Positions 25,015 through 33,194 of a stretch of 64,000 nucleotides of DNA are shown piece by piece (position 1 is the stretch's first letter; every line of letters starts with the position of its first letter). The DNA comes from Oenococcus kitaharae DSM 17330. Its GTDB lineage: Bacteria; Bacillota; Bacilli; Lactobacillales; Lactobacillaceae. Both the position numbers and the translations under genes were made by a program. The stretch spans positions 717,190-781,189 of the forward strand of contig NZ_CM001398.1 of NCBI RefSeq assembly GCF_000241055.1. The letters run 5' to 3'. Below the pieces are notes generated by a model that had not been told where the DNA came from, searched no databases, and worked only from the letters and a program-made list of their open reading frames with translations.

Positions 25015-25848
25015 ATGGATAATGCAATAGCAAATACAGACACAAAAAAGACTTTAACCAAAAGCGATCTGCGCCACATGTACGTACGTTCCTGGTTTCT
25101 GCTTGGTTCATTTAACTTTGAGCGTGCGCAGAACATGGGCTACTGCTTTGTTATGATTCCGGCTATCAAGCGCTTTTATGCACCGGGCAAAGAGCGTAAT
25201 GAGGCTTTGGAACGGCACATGGAGTGGTTTAACACACATCCTTGGCTGACAGCACCTATCTTTGGTGTTACATCAGCCATGGAAGAGGAAAAAGCTAATG
25301 GCGGCAAGGTTGACGGCACTGCGATTGCCGCCATGAAAATCGGGCTCATGGGCCCGCTGGCTGGTGTTGGTGATCCACTGCTTTGGGGAACGGCAAGGCC
25401 AGTGCTGGCAGCTTTAGGTGCTGGTATTGCTAAAACAGGCAGTATCTTAGGGCCGCTTTTGTTCTTTGTTTTAATCAACGCCATTCGTCTTTCTATCAAG
25501 TGGTATCTGCTCAAGTACGGATATCAAAAAGGCAGTGAGATTATCAGCGATATGGCTGGCGATCGCATCAAGAAGCTGACTGAAGGCGCCTCTATCATGG
25601 GATTATTCGTCATGGGTGCTTTGGTCTCCAAGTGGACGACGATTAATATTCCTATTGTTGCAACAAGGATTAGCGGCAAAACGCAAACGATACAAAATAT
25701 ATTGGATACGGTTCTGCCGGGCGCGTTGGCGCTGGTATTAACACTGTTTGTTTCTTGGCTGCTGAAAAAAGGCGTCAGTCCTTTGACAATTATCTTTGGT
25801 ATTTTCGCTTTAGGTATTATCGGCAAGTGGTTAGGATTTCTTGGTTAA
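25015..25848 (+). CDS. PTS mannose/fructose/sorbose family EIID
   Basis: Protein of 277 residues, a membrane partner of EIIC found only in this PTS family. Visible family features: SWFLLGSFNFERAQNMGYCFVMIPA near the N terminus and GLMGPLAGVGDPLLWGTARP in the middle. ATG 25015 is chosen because gaggagacata precedes it. It ends the operon at a strong terminator. Substrate may be mannose, fructose, sorbose or another hexose; the LevR-type control favours a fructose/mannose system. Confidence 0.93.
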   Translation: MDNAIANTDTKKTLTKSDLRHMYVRSWFLLGSFNFERAQNMGYCFVMIPAIKRFYAPGKERNEALERHMEWFNTHPWLTAPIFGVTSAMEEEKANGGKVDGTAIAAMKIGLMGPLAGVGDPLLWGTARPVLAALGAGIAKTGSILGPLLFFVLINAIRLSIKWYLLKYGYQKGSEIISDMAGDRIKKLTEGASIMGLFVMGALVSKWTTINIPIVATRISGKTQTIQNILDTVLPGALALVLTLFVSWLLKKGVSPLTIIFGIFALGIIGKWLGFLG

Positions 25849-25862
25849 ATCGTTGTTTGTAC

Positions 25863-25893
25863 AAATCTGCTCTGAAAGGAGCAGATTTTTTTT
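25863..25893 (+). terminator. Terminator of the PTS operon
   Basis: AAATCTGCTC (25863-25872) and GAGCAGATTT (25879-25888) form a 10-bp stem with a 6-nt loop, then a T run. Confidence 0.9.
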
Positions 25894-25933
25894 GGCTGCT
25901 TTTCGTTTTGATCATAGCAGCGGCTGTTGTAAG

Positions 25934-27175
25934 ATGAAGGAAACCTTGGCAGCCTTGTTGACACAATTGGAACACTGGCAGAACGCGATGAACAAAGTTT
26001 CTTTCTTTGCAGCTTTTTATGCAGCTTTGAAAAAAATGCTGCCTTTTGTCGTTGTGACGGTTTTTTTCCACCTGTTTGTGTCTATTTTCTTGACACAACC
26101 GGGCTTTTTTCTGACCGTATTTAATATCAAACTACCGGCTTTTTTACAAGCTCCGGCAATCGAATTATCTCAATTGGACTTTTACTTGACGCGTCTGCTG
26201 CTGCCTTTGTTTGCTTTTTTCTATGCTGAGCATTTAATGGAGCCCCTTGACCATGACAACCGCCATGATTTAATTCCTCTGGTTAATTTTATTGTGACTT
26301 TTTTGTTGTTCAGCAACGATTTTCTTTTTCAAGCTTCCGGCCAAAATCTGCTTGTTGTGGCAGCAGTCACTTTTGTGCTCACGCGCTGTATGCAGCTATT
26401 GATTCGGCATCCGAATACGTTTAATCGGCAATTATTGATCATGTTTTGTCTCTTATGCCTGGTTTCGGCAGCCTTAGCGGCGGCATATCTTTTAAAAAAT
26501 CACCAATTTGCCCAGATGGTTAATCTGGGACAGTGGTTTAATGACCGTTTTGTCTACTTGCTGTCAACAAATTTTGCTGGTGTTCTCCTGCTGGCCATCA
26601 CGGCGAGTCTTTTCTTGTGGCTGGGATTACCGGTACCACTGGCTTTAACACGTAACACTTTTTCTCTTCCGGCAGCGATTGGTAATTTGAACGCTTCTTT
26701 GGACAATAAAGTTTCAACCGTGCCAAACGTCTTAAGCCTGCACACGCTTTATGATGCTTTTGCAGTTTTTGGCGGCGTTTCGATGAGTCTCGCCTTAATT
26801 CTGCTTTTATTGTTGAAGGGGCGCGCGCAATCCAAAAAAATGGCTAAGATTGCTCTGTTGCCCAGCCTTTTTAATAGCAATCAGATTCTGGCCTTCGCAC
26901 TGCCGATTTTTTTCAATCCTTTGCTGCTGCTGCCTGCTGTATTGGCACCTTTAGCAGCTGTATCGATCTCAGCAATTGCCTTAAAAATGAATTTGGTTAA
27001 TCCTGCTGTTTATCAGCTTCCTCAGCGAACACCGAGTCTGTTCGTGGCTTTTTTATCATCAGGTGCTGATTGGCGAAATCTGCTGCTGGTTGTTATCAAT
27101 TTAGCAGTGGGGATGCTGATCTATTTTCCTTTTGTGAATCGCTGGTTAGAAAGGGATCGCGATGAAAAAGATTAA
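25934..27175 (+). CDS. EIIC-like membrane protein of the lactose/cellobiose PTS superfamily, unaccompanied
   Basis: About 413 residues from ATG 25934, with ten or so membrane segments. The C-terminal part (LPSLFNSNQILAFALPIFFNPLLLLPAVLAPLAAV) matches the conserved end of cellobiose/lactose EIIC, where the usual NxxEPxxFGxP motif appears here as NSNQILAFALP, without its Glu. No EIIA or EIIB of this class is nearby. Loss of the Glu-containing motif and the lack of partners suggest a transporter-derived protein with changed function, or one served by distant EIIA/EIIB. No clear SD was found. It overlaps the next gene by 14 nt. Confidence 0.65.
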   Translation: MKETLAALLTQLEHWQNAMNKVSFFAAFYAALKKMLPFVVVTVFFHLFVSIFLTQPGFFLTVFNIKLPAFLQAPAIELSQLDFYLTRLLLPLFAFFYAEHLMEPLDHDNRHDLIPLVNFIVTFLLFSNDFLFQASGQNLLVVAAVTFVLTRCMQLLIRHPNTFNRQLLIMFCLLCLVSAALAAAYLLKNHQFAQMVNLGQWFNDRFVYLLSTNFAGVLLLAITASLFLWLGLPVPLALTRNTFSLPAAIGNLNASLDNKVSTVPNVLSLHTLYDAFAVFGGVSMSLALILLLLLKGRAQSKKMAKIALLPSLFNSNQILAFALPIFFNPLLLLPAVLAPLAAVSISAIALKMNLVNPAVYQLPQRTPSLFVAFLSSGADWRNLLLVVINLAVGMLIYFPFVNRWLERDRDEKD

Positions 27176-28019
27176 AAATGTGTCTGCTGGATTATTTCTG
27201 CTGCTTTTCTCACTGGCATCGTTGTTCGTCGGCCGCAATTGGGTGCGGCAGAGTATTCAAAACCAGGCAGTTGTCTATAATTCTAGATTGAATCCTACGA
27301 TTATGATTCCTGGCTCGGCTGCCAGCAATACGCGTTTTAATAACTTGATTCTAATTCTGAACAGCAAAAGTACGCCGCACTCTTTATTGCGCGTCAGAGT
27401 CAATACGAATAACACAATTACTTATTCCGGCCGTATCAAAGCTAATGACCAGCAGCCTTATATTGTGATTGGTTTTCAAAATAACAGCGATGGTTATGAG
27501 ACGATTAAGCGTCAGGCACGTTGGCTGAATTTAGCCATGCAGGCTTTGCAGAAACGTTATCATTTCAATCATTTTAATGCCTTTGGTCACTCCAATGGTG
27601 GATTAGATTGGACAATTTACTTAGAAAATTACTTTAACAGCAAAAAAAATACGGTTGGTACTTTGATGACTGTTGGTTCGCCCTACAATTTTTCTGAAAG
27701 TTCGCCCAATGATCGGACACAGTTGCTAACCGATTTGATAAAAAGGCGTCATCATCTACCGCCTTCTCTTGTTGTATATTCGATTGCCGGCACTGAGACC
27801 TACAAAGATGATGGGATTGTGCCGATCGAGAGTGTCCTTGCCGGCCGCTATATTTTTCAAAACGTTGTTCATTCTTATACGCAAATTACGGTTTCTGGCG
27901 CTGATTCTCAACATTCTGACCTACCCACTAATCCACAAATCATTGAATTAATTCAAAGACGTATCCTTGATTTTCCAATTTCCCCATTGCCGAATACGAA
28001 TAATGGTGGGACCAACTAA
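27162..28019 (+). CDS. Secreted or membrane-anchored alpha/beta hydrolase, DUF915 type
   Basis: Protein of 285 residues with an N-terminal signal or anchor (AGLFLLLFSLASLFVG) and no lipobox. The nucleophile elbow is FGHSNGGLD (Ser near residue 145). A later Asp (DDGIVPIES) and the final His (QHSDL) complete a plausible triad. These features match the DUF915 cell-surface hydrolases of lactobacilli, which act on esters but have no settled substrate. It overlaps the EIIC-like gene, implying coupled expression. Confidence 0.83.
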   Translation: MKKIKNVSAGLFLLLFSLASLFVGRNWVRQSIQNQAVVYNSRLNPTIMIPGSAASNTRFNNLILILNSKSTPHSLLRVRVNTNNTITYSGRIKANDQQPYIVIGFQNNSDGYETIKRQARWLNLAMQALQKRYHFNHFNAFGHSNGGLDWTIYLENYFNSKKNTVGTLMTVGSPYNFSESSPNDRTQLLTDLIKRRHHLPPSLVVYSIAGTETYKDDGIVPIESVLAGRYIFQNVVHSYTQITVSGADSQHSDLPTNPQIIELIQRRILDFPISPLPNTNNGGTN

Positions 28020-28029
28020 ACTTATTTTT

Positions 28030-28068
28030 TGTTACAAATTTGCAATAGAGATGCAATTAATGTAACAT
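28030..28068 (+). promoter_or_regulatory. dlt promoter with two nested inverted repeats
   Basis: TTGCAA (28040-28045), 17 nt, TAACAT (28063-28068) is the promoter. TGTTACA (28030-28036) and TGTAACA (28061-28067) form a perfect outer inverted repeat. TTGCA (28040-28044) and TGCAA (28052-28056) form an inner one. Together they are almost symmetric and cover both promoter elements. Confidence 0.65.
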
Positions 28069-28095
28069 GATTTGAGATTACGAAAAGGAGAAGGC

Positions 28096-28242
28096 GTGAA
28101 GATTTTGTTTGATTTTTTCCATCGTCCAGCCGTTCAATTTTTGTTAGAAACAGTATTTTATTTTGTCGTGCTGGTCATTTTGCTTTATTTATATGGATAT
28201 ACCGGTATTAACGATGGCGGATTTATCTATAACGAGTTTTAA
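28096..28242 (+). CDS. dltX: DltX, D-alanylation small membrane protein
   Basis: GTG 28096 opens a 48-residue frame with one membrane helix (residues 14-34) and the family's conserved C-terminal end GGFIYNEF. Firmicute dlt operons carry this small protein just before dltA; it is needed for D-alanine transfer at the membrane. The ribosome site aaaggagaaggc is strong. It lies directly after the dlt promoter and 3-9 nt before dltA, so it is the true first gene of the operon. Confidence 0.93.
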   Translation: MKILFDFFHRPAVQFLLETVFYFVVLVILLYLYGYTGINDGGFIYNEF

Positions 28243-28251
28243 CAGGTGATT

Positions 28252-29778
28252 ATGATTAAAAATATTTTAGAAACAATCAATGCACAAGCCGCTATCCATC
28301 CCGATTCACCGGCATATGATTATTTGGGCAGACATAACAGTTATCGCGACCTCAAAGAATATTCTGATTCTTTGGCTGCTTATATCGATTGTCAGCCAAT
28401 CAAAACAAATGCACCGATCATGATTTTTGGTGGTCAGGAATTTTCGATGATTGCGAGTTTTTTGGCTGCTGCTAAATCTGGTCACGCTTATATCCCTGTC
28501 GATGTAAACTCGCCTAGCGAGCGGCTAACGGCGATTTTAACCATTGCTGATCCCGCTCTTGTGATTGCCTGTGATGCGTTGCCGATAAAAATTTCAGACC
28601 GGCCGGTGATTCAAGCTGATCAGCTGGCAAATATTTTTTTGCAGCAGACTGCCTACAAGATGACTCATGCCGTCACTGGTGATGATACCTTCTACATCAT
28701 TTTTACATCTGGTACAACGGGTCAACCCAAGGGCGTACAGATCAGCAGCAGCAACATTTTAAGTTTTGCCAATTGGCAACTAGGTTCTGATTTTAATCTT
28801 CCTGAACATGCTTCCACGTTAGCCCAAGCACCTTTCTCTTTTGATTTATCTGTCATGGACTGGATTCCGGCATTGTTAGCCGGCGGGCAGCTGCGGGCTT
28901 TGCCAAAAGAAGTTGCTGATAATTTCAAAAAACTCTTTGAGATTCTGCCGCAGTATGATTTGCAGGTTTTTGTTTCGACGCCTTCTTTTGCAGAAGTCTG
29001 TCTGATAAATCCGGATTTCGATCAAGTTCATTTACCTCAACTGAGTCATTTTCTTTTCTGCGGTGAGGAGCTGACTAAAAAGACTGCCGACAAGCTGCAA
29101 GGACGTTTTCCTGGCGCTAAAATTTTTAACACATACGGGCCGACTGAGGCTACTGTAGCTGTTTCGGGAGTTCAAATAACTCAGCAGCTTGTAAATCAAT
29201 TCGATCGTCTGCCTGTGGGCTATGTCAAATCTGATACGCAAGTCACGATTTTTGATGAGCAAGGGAAACCCGTACCTCGTGGCCAATCTGGGGAGATCAT
29301 TATTTACGGCCCAAGTGTTTCAAAGGGCTATCTGAACAATCCACAAAAGACTGCAGCAGCCTTTTTCCATTATCAAGGGCAGCGGGCTTATCGTACCGGA
29401 GACTTAGGCAGTTTGGATGCACGCGGTCTGCTGCATTATGAGGGCCGTAAAGATTTTCAGATCAAACTGCACGGCTATCGGATCGAGCTTGAGGAAGTGA
29501 ACCATGGTTTAAGTCAAAGTGATTTGGTCAAACAAGCCGTGGCTATTCCACGATACGATTCGGATCATAAAGTTGCCCAATTACTGGCATGGGTCGTGCC
29601 CAAAGATAATCAGTTTGCCAAGGATGCTGATTTAACAAAAGCGCTTAAAGAAGATTTGAAAGAACGGATGATGTCCTATATGATTCCCAGCCGTTTTGTT
29701 TACAAAGACAGTTTGCCGATTTCAGCCAACGGAAAAATTGACATCAAAAAAGCCATCGCTGAGGTCAATAATGTTTGA
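28252..29778 (+). CDS. dltA: D-alanine--D-alanyl carrier protein ligase
   Basis: Protein of 508 residues, adenylate-forming enzyme that activates D-Ala and loads it on DltC. Motifs: P-loop TSGTTGQPKG (A3), NTYGPTE (A5), YRTGDLG (A7) and the C-terminal Lys in SANGKIDIKK (A10). ATG 28252 is chosen over GTG 28246, since aggtgat fits as the SD for it. Its stop overlaps the dltB start (ATGTTTGA). Confidence 0.95.
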   Translation: MIKNILETINAQAAIHPDSPAYDYLGRHNSYRDLKEYSDSLAAYIDCQPIKTNAPIMIFGGQEFSMIASFLAAAKSGHAYIPVDVNSPSERLTAILTIADPALVIACDALPIKISDRPVIQADQLANIFLQQTAYKMTHAVTGDDTFYIIFTSGTTGQPKGVQISSSNILSFANWQLGSDFNLPEHASTLAQAPFSFDLSVMDWIPALLAGGQLRALPKEVADNFKKLFEILPQYDLQVFVSTPSFAEVCLINPDFDQVHLPQLSHFLFCGEELTKKTADKLQGRFPGAKIFNTYGPTEATVAVSGVQITQQLVNQFDRLPVGYVKSDTQVTIFDEQGKPVPRGQSGEIIIYGPSVSKGYLNNPQKTAAAFFHYQGQRAYRTGDLGSLDARGLLHYEGRKDFQIKLHGYRIELEEVNHGLSQSDLVKQAVAIPRYDSDHKVAQLLAWVVPKDNQFAKDADLTKALKEDLKERMMSYMIPSRFVYKDSLPISANGKIDIKKAIAEVNNV

Positions 29779-31000
29779 TTTTTTCGGAAATCAACTGCCT
29801 AATTTACAGCCCTATGCGGATCCGACTTACTTTATTTACCTGCTGATAGCCATACTGCCTTTAGCCATCGGTTTATATTTCGGCCGGCGTTTTAAGATTT
29901 ATGAAGCCATCTTTTCGTTAGTTTTCATTGTTTTGATGTTTACAGACGACAAGCTGGGCCAGGGATTAGCTCTAATCGGCTATATTATCTGGCAGCTGCT
30001 GGCCGTATGGCTGTATCATATCTACCGGAATCGCCAAAATAAGGCCTGGGTTTTCTATCTAGCCGTGTTCGCCTCCATTCTGCCCTTGATCATTGTGAAA
30101 ATGACGCCAGCCATCGATGAAGGCGCCAAATCGATCATTGGTTTTCTTGGTATTTCTTATCTGACCTTTCGTGCGGTCGGCGTGATTATGGAAATGTGGG
30201 ACGGTGTCCAAAAAGATTTCAAAGCTTGGCATTTTTTTAGATTCATGGTTTTTATGCCGACCTTGTCTTCGGGCCCGATTGATCGTTATCGGCGTTTTGA
30301 AAAAGATTATCAGCAGATTCCGGACCGGAATCATTATGTGGATTTGGTTGGCAAAGCTGTTAAATATCTGTTTATCGGTTTTTTGTATAAATTCGTATTG
30401 TCTTATATCTTCGGCAGCTTAATGCTTCCTAATGCTGAAAATATGGCTTTGGCGGCTGGCAAGGGGCCATCATTTGAACTTTTGTGGGTCATGTATATTT
30501 ATGGTTTTTACTTGTTCTTTGATTTTGCGGGCTACTCCTTATTCGCTGTCGCCGTTTCGTATTTAATGGGCATCGAAACACCAATGAACTTTAAGGCGCC
30601 TTTTAAGTCAAAAAACCTGAAAGAGTTCTGGGATCGTTGGCACATCAGCTTGAGTTTTTGGTTTCGAGATTACGTTTTCATGCGGATGGTCTTCGCCATG
30701 AAGAAAAAACGATTATTCAAAAAATCCACCACTTATTCAAGTGTGGCTTATGTCTTGAATATGCTGCTGATGGGTTTTTGGCATGGCATCACTTGGTACT
30801 ATATTGCCTATGGCCTATTTCATGGCTTGGGTCTAATGATTAACGATGCCTGGCTGCGTTATAAGCGCCGCCATCTAAAATGGCTGAAGTCTAATTGGTT
30901 GACACAAGGCATTGCGATTATCTTTACTTTTCACGTGGTGATGTTCAGTTTCTTGTTGTTCTCGGGATTCTTGAATGTTTTATGGTTTATCAAAAAATAG
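29771..31000 (+). CDS. dltB: DltB, MBOAT family D-alanyl transfer protein
   Basis: Protein of 409 residues with about 11 membrane segments. The MBOAT catalytic His is in LLMGFWHGITWYY (near residue 336), and the family element KEFWDRWHISLSFWFRDYVF precedes it. DltB moves D-alanine from DltC across the membrane toward lipoteichoic acid. The ATG lies inside the end of dltA, with gaggtc upstream. Confidence 0.95.
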   Translation: MFDFFGNQLPNLQPYADPTYFIYLLIAILPLAIGLYFGRRFKIYEAIFSLVFIVLMFTDDKLGQGLALIGYIIWQLLAVWLYHIYRNRQNKAWVFYLAVFASILPLIIVKMTPAIDEGAKSIIGFLGISYLTFRAVGVIMEMWDGVQKDFKAWHFFRFMVFMPTLSSGPIDRYRRFEKDYQQIPDRNHYVDLVGKAVKYLFIGFLYKFVLSYIFGSLMLPNAENMALAAGKGPSFELLWVMYIYGFYLFFDFAGYSLFAVAVSYLMGIETPMNFKAPFKSKNLKEFWDRWHISLSFWFRDYVFMRMVFAMKKKRLFKKSTTYSSVAYVLNMLLMGFWHGITWYYIAYGLFHGLGLMINDAWLRYKRRHLKWLKSNWLTQGIAIIFTFHVVMFSFLLFSGFLNVLWFIKK

Positions 31001-31010
31001 AGGTGTAAAA

Positions 31011-31244
31011 ATGGAAAAAGAAGTTCTAGAAATTTTGAAAAATATTGCTGGTGAAGATTTGTCTGACCAGCGTGATGAGAATTTTTTTGAAAATGGTCTC
31101 ATAGATTCAATGGCGACTGTTGATTTGATTTTAGCTTTGCAGGAAAAGTTCTCGATCAATGTACCAGTCTCTGAATTCGATCGCAGCCAATGGGATACGC
31201 CCAATAAAGTGATTGCGCAGGTCAAGGAGCTGATGAATCACTAA
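31011..31244 (+). CDS. dltC: D-alanyl carrier protein
   Basis: Protein of 77 residues, an acyl-carrier fold. The phosphopantetheine Ser is in NGLIDSMATVDLIL (near residue 35). It receives D-Ala from DltA and hands it to DltB. ATG 31011 follows agaggtg. Its stop overlaps the dltD start by one base (taATG). Confidence 0.95.
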   Translation: MEKEVLEILKNIAGEDLSDQRDENFFENGLIDSMATVDLILALQEKFSINVPVSEFDRSQWDTPNKVIAQVKELMNH

Positions 31245-32533
31245 TGGGGAAAAAGCTCTGGAGAATTTTTGGACCCGTACTGCTGGCTGTCGCGATTCTG
31301 CTTGTTTTGTTATTTGCGCCTTTTAATTATTCTCACTTTTCATCCAAAGATGAACAGCGGGCGGCAGTTGCTTTGAATTCTGTCGTTTTTAAGAATCAGC
31401 AGTTAAAAAAACAAGCGTTATCGGATCAGCATATGCGTTACATTCCTTTTTTCGGGTCTTCTGAATGGGAACGTATGGATGCCTTCCATCCTTCAGTGCT
31501 AGCGGTTAAATATCAACGCAGTTACCGGCCGTTTTTATTAGGCCGGCGGGGAACACAGTCACTGACACAATATTTTGGCATGCAGACCATTTTGCCACAA
31601 TTACAAAATAAGCAGGCTGTTTTTGTTATTTCGCCGCAGTGGTTTGATCATGTTGGAGCTGAACCTGCAGCTTTTGACTTTTATTTTTCCAATCTGCAAG
31701 GTGCTGATTGGCTATGCCGTGCAAAGAATACAGCTGTCGATCGATATGCAGCTCGTCGTTTCCTTACGTTGCAGGGCAAAGGCCGCAAAGATGATTTAGC
31801 CGCTATGTATCGGCGGATTGCCCAAGGAAAAGCCTTGACCCCTTTTCAAAAATGGGAAATCCGAACTCGAAAAAATGTTTTAGAACATGAAGATGAGCTA
31901 TTCAGTAATTTTCATATCAATGATAATTATGACCGGCGAATTTTAAAGCAAAGCCAATACCTGCCAAAGAAATTTTCTTATGGTCGCCTAAGCCGCATAG
32001 CAGGCCGTATGGCAGCTAGGGGGAGCAGCAACAACGCATTTGGTATTTCTAATCGTTTCTATCGCAGCAAAATTCGGCCGATTGGCGTGCGGCGTTTGCG
32101 CGGCGTTCAAAGGAGAGCCAGTTATTTGCGATCCCCGGAGTATGGTGATTTGCAGTTGCTGCTGACTCAATTTGCTCAGTCCAATATCAATGTCATGATT
32201 GTAATACCACCTGTTAATCATAAATGGGCTGCCTATACAGGCTTAAAAGAAGCGCGTTATCAGCGTGCTGTGCGTAAAATCAAATATCAACTACATCAGC
32301 AATCTTTCAACCAGGTATTGGATTTGTCCAAAGATGGTAATCAGCCCTATTTTATGGAAGATACGATTCACCTAGGCTGGCGCGGCTGGCTGGCTTTTGA
32401 TAAGGGTGTATATCCTTTTCTCACCAAAAAGCAGAAGCAGCCTCACTATCGGATTAATAATCGTTTCCTATCCAAAAAATGGCAGCAGCTGCGTTTTACA
32501 GAATCAGATGCACGCAAGCTGATTAAAAAATAA
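31244..32533 (+). CDS. dltD: DltD, D-alanine transfer protein
   Basis: Protein of 429 residues with one N-terminal membrane anchor (VLLAVAILLVLLF) and an extracellular SGNH-like domain. The Ser nucleophile region is FFGSSEWERMD (near residue 70), and the Asp/His end reads FMEDTIHLGWRGWLAFD. DltD completes D-Ala transfer to lipoteichoic acid. It is rich in Arg and Gln. It is the last dlt gene, ending in a terminator. Confidence 0.94.
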   Translation: MGKKLWRIFGPVLLAVAILLVLLFAPFNYSHFSSKDEQRAAVALNSVVFKNQQLKKQALSDQHMRYIPFFGSSEWERMDAFHPSVLAVKYQRSYRPFLLGRRGTQSLTQYFGMQTILPQLQNKQAVFVISPQWFDHVGAEPAAFDFYFSNLQGADWLCRAKNTAVDRYAARRFLTLQGKGRKDDLAAMYRRIAQGKALTPFQKWEIRTRKNVLEHEDELFSNFHINDNYDRRILKQSQYLPKKFSYGRLSRIAGRMAARGSSNNAFGISNRFYRSKIRPIGVRRLRGVQRRASYLRSPEYGDLQLLLTQFAQSNINVMIVIPPVNHKWAAYTGLKEARYQRAVRKIKYQLHQQSFNQVLDLSKDGNQPYFMEDTIHLGWRGWLAFDKGVYPFLTKKQKQPHYRINNRFLSKKWQQLRFTESDARKLIKK

Positions 32534-32545
32534 ATTTGGACAAAC

Positions 32546-32577
32546 AAAAAGCCGCTGCTCATCACAGTGGCTTTTTT
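32546..32577. terminator. Bidirectional terminator between dltD and hsp18
   Basis: AAAAAGCCgCTG (32546-32557) pairs with CAGtGGCTTTTTT (32565-32577). Convergent genes end on both sides. Confidence 0.8.
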
Positions 32578-32581
32578 GGAT

Positions 32582-33028
32582 TTACTGAATTTCAATATGA
32601 TGTGCTTGATTCTCATCAGACTTTGGTAAAACAAGCTTCAAGATGCCATCTTCATACTTAGCGCTGATCTTGCTTTCATCAACACCAGGGAGATAGTAGC
32701 TGCGAGAATAACTGCCAGAGCGGCGCTCACTGGCAACGAGATGATTTTTCTTATCTCTTTGCTCCGAATCACGATTCAGCGTGCCCGATACGGACAGATT
32801 ATTGTTAGCGTAATCTATTTTAATATCCTTTTTGTCTAATCCGGGCAGTTCAATCTGTAAAGCGTAAGCTTTGTCATCCTCGGAAATATCGGTCCGCATC
32901 AAAGGATTACTCCGACGCATACCGTTCCAAAACTCATCACGCGGGCCAAAGAAATTATTCATCAAATTTCCCATCATATCGCCGACGTCCATCAGTCCAT
33001 CATTCCTATCAATTAAATCATTTGCCAT
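32582..33028 (-). CDS. hsp18: Small heat-shock protein, Hsp18/Lo18 type
   Basis: Protein of 148 residues. The alpha-crystallin domain runs from TDISEDDKAY to about residue 138 with the characteristic YEDGILKLVLPK ending, followed by a short C-terminal tail (HHIEIQ). The N-terminal DRNDGLMDV and ERRSGSYSRSYYLPGV segments are closely like Oenococcus oeni Lo18, a stress chaperone that also protects membranes. ATG 33028 is preferred to the TTG two codons earlier, because aggaggt is 7 nt upstream. Two CtsR boxes lie upstream. Confidence 0.92.
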   Translation of the reverse strand: MANDLIDRNDGLMDVGDMMGNLMNNFFGPRDEFWNGMRRSNPLMRTDISEDDKAYALQIELPGLDKKDIKIDYANNNLSVSGTLNRDSEQRDKKNHLVASERRSGSYSRSYYLPGVDESKISAKYEDGILKLVLPKSDENQAHHIEIQ

Positions 33029-33087
33029 ATTCAATACCTCCTATTGCTAAGTGATATATCATATCTATCGCTTACACCTATTATAAT

Positions 33088-33122
33088 AGTCAGTATTGGT
33101 CAGAAAGTCAATAAAGGTCAAA
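33088..33122 (-). promoter_or_regulatory. Two tandem CtsR boxes upstream of hsp18
   Basis: On the plus strand, AGTCAGT-N3-GGTCAGA (33088-33104) and AGTCAAT-N3-GGTCAAA (33106-33122) follow the CtsR direct-repeat pattern RGTCAAA-N3-RGTCAAA. CtsR control of hsp18 is established in O. oeni. Confidence 0.85.
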
Positions 33123-33194
33123 CAAAAAAATTAAAAAATACTTTACCAGCCTACATAAATCGAGCAAAAATCTGTACGATGCTAAAATTGGCTT

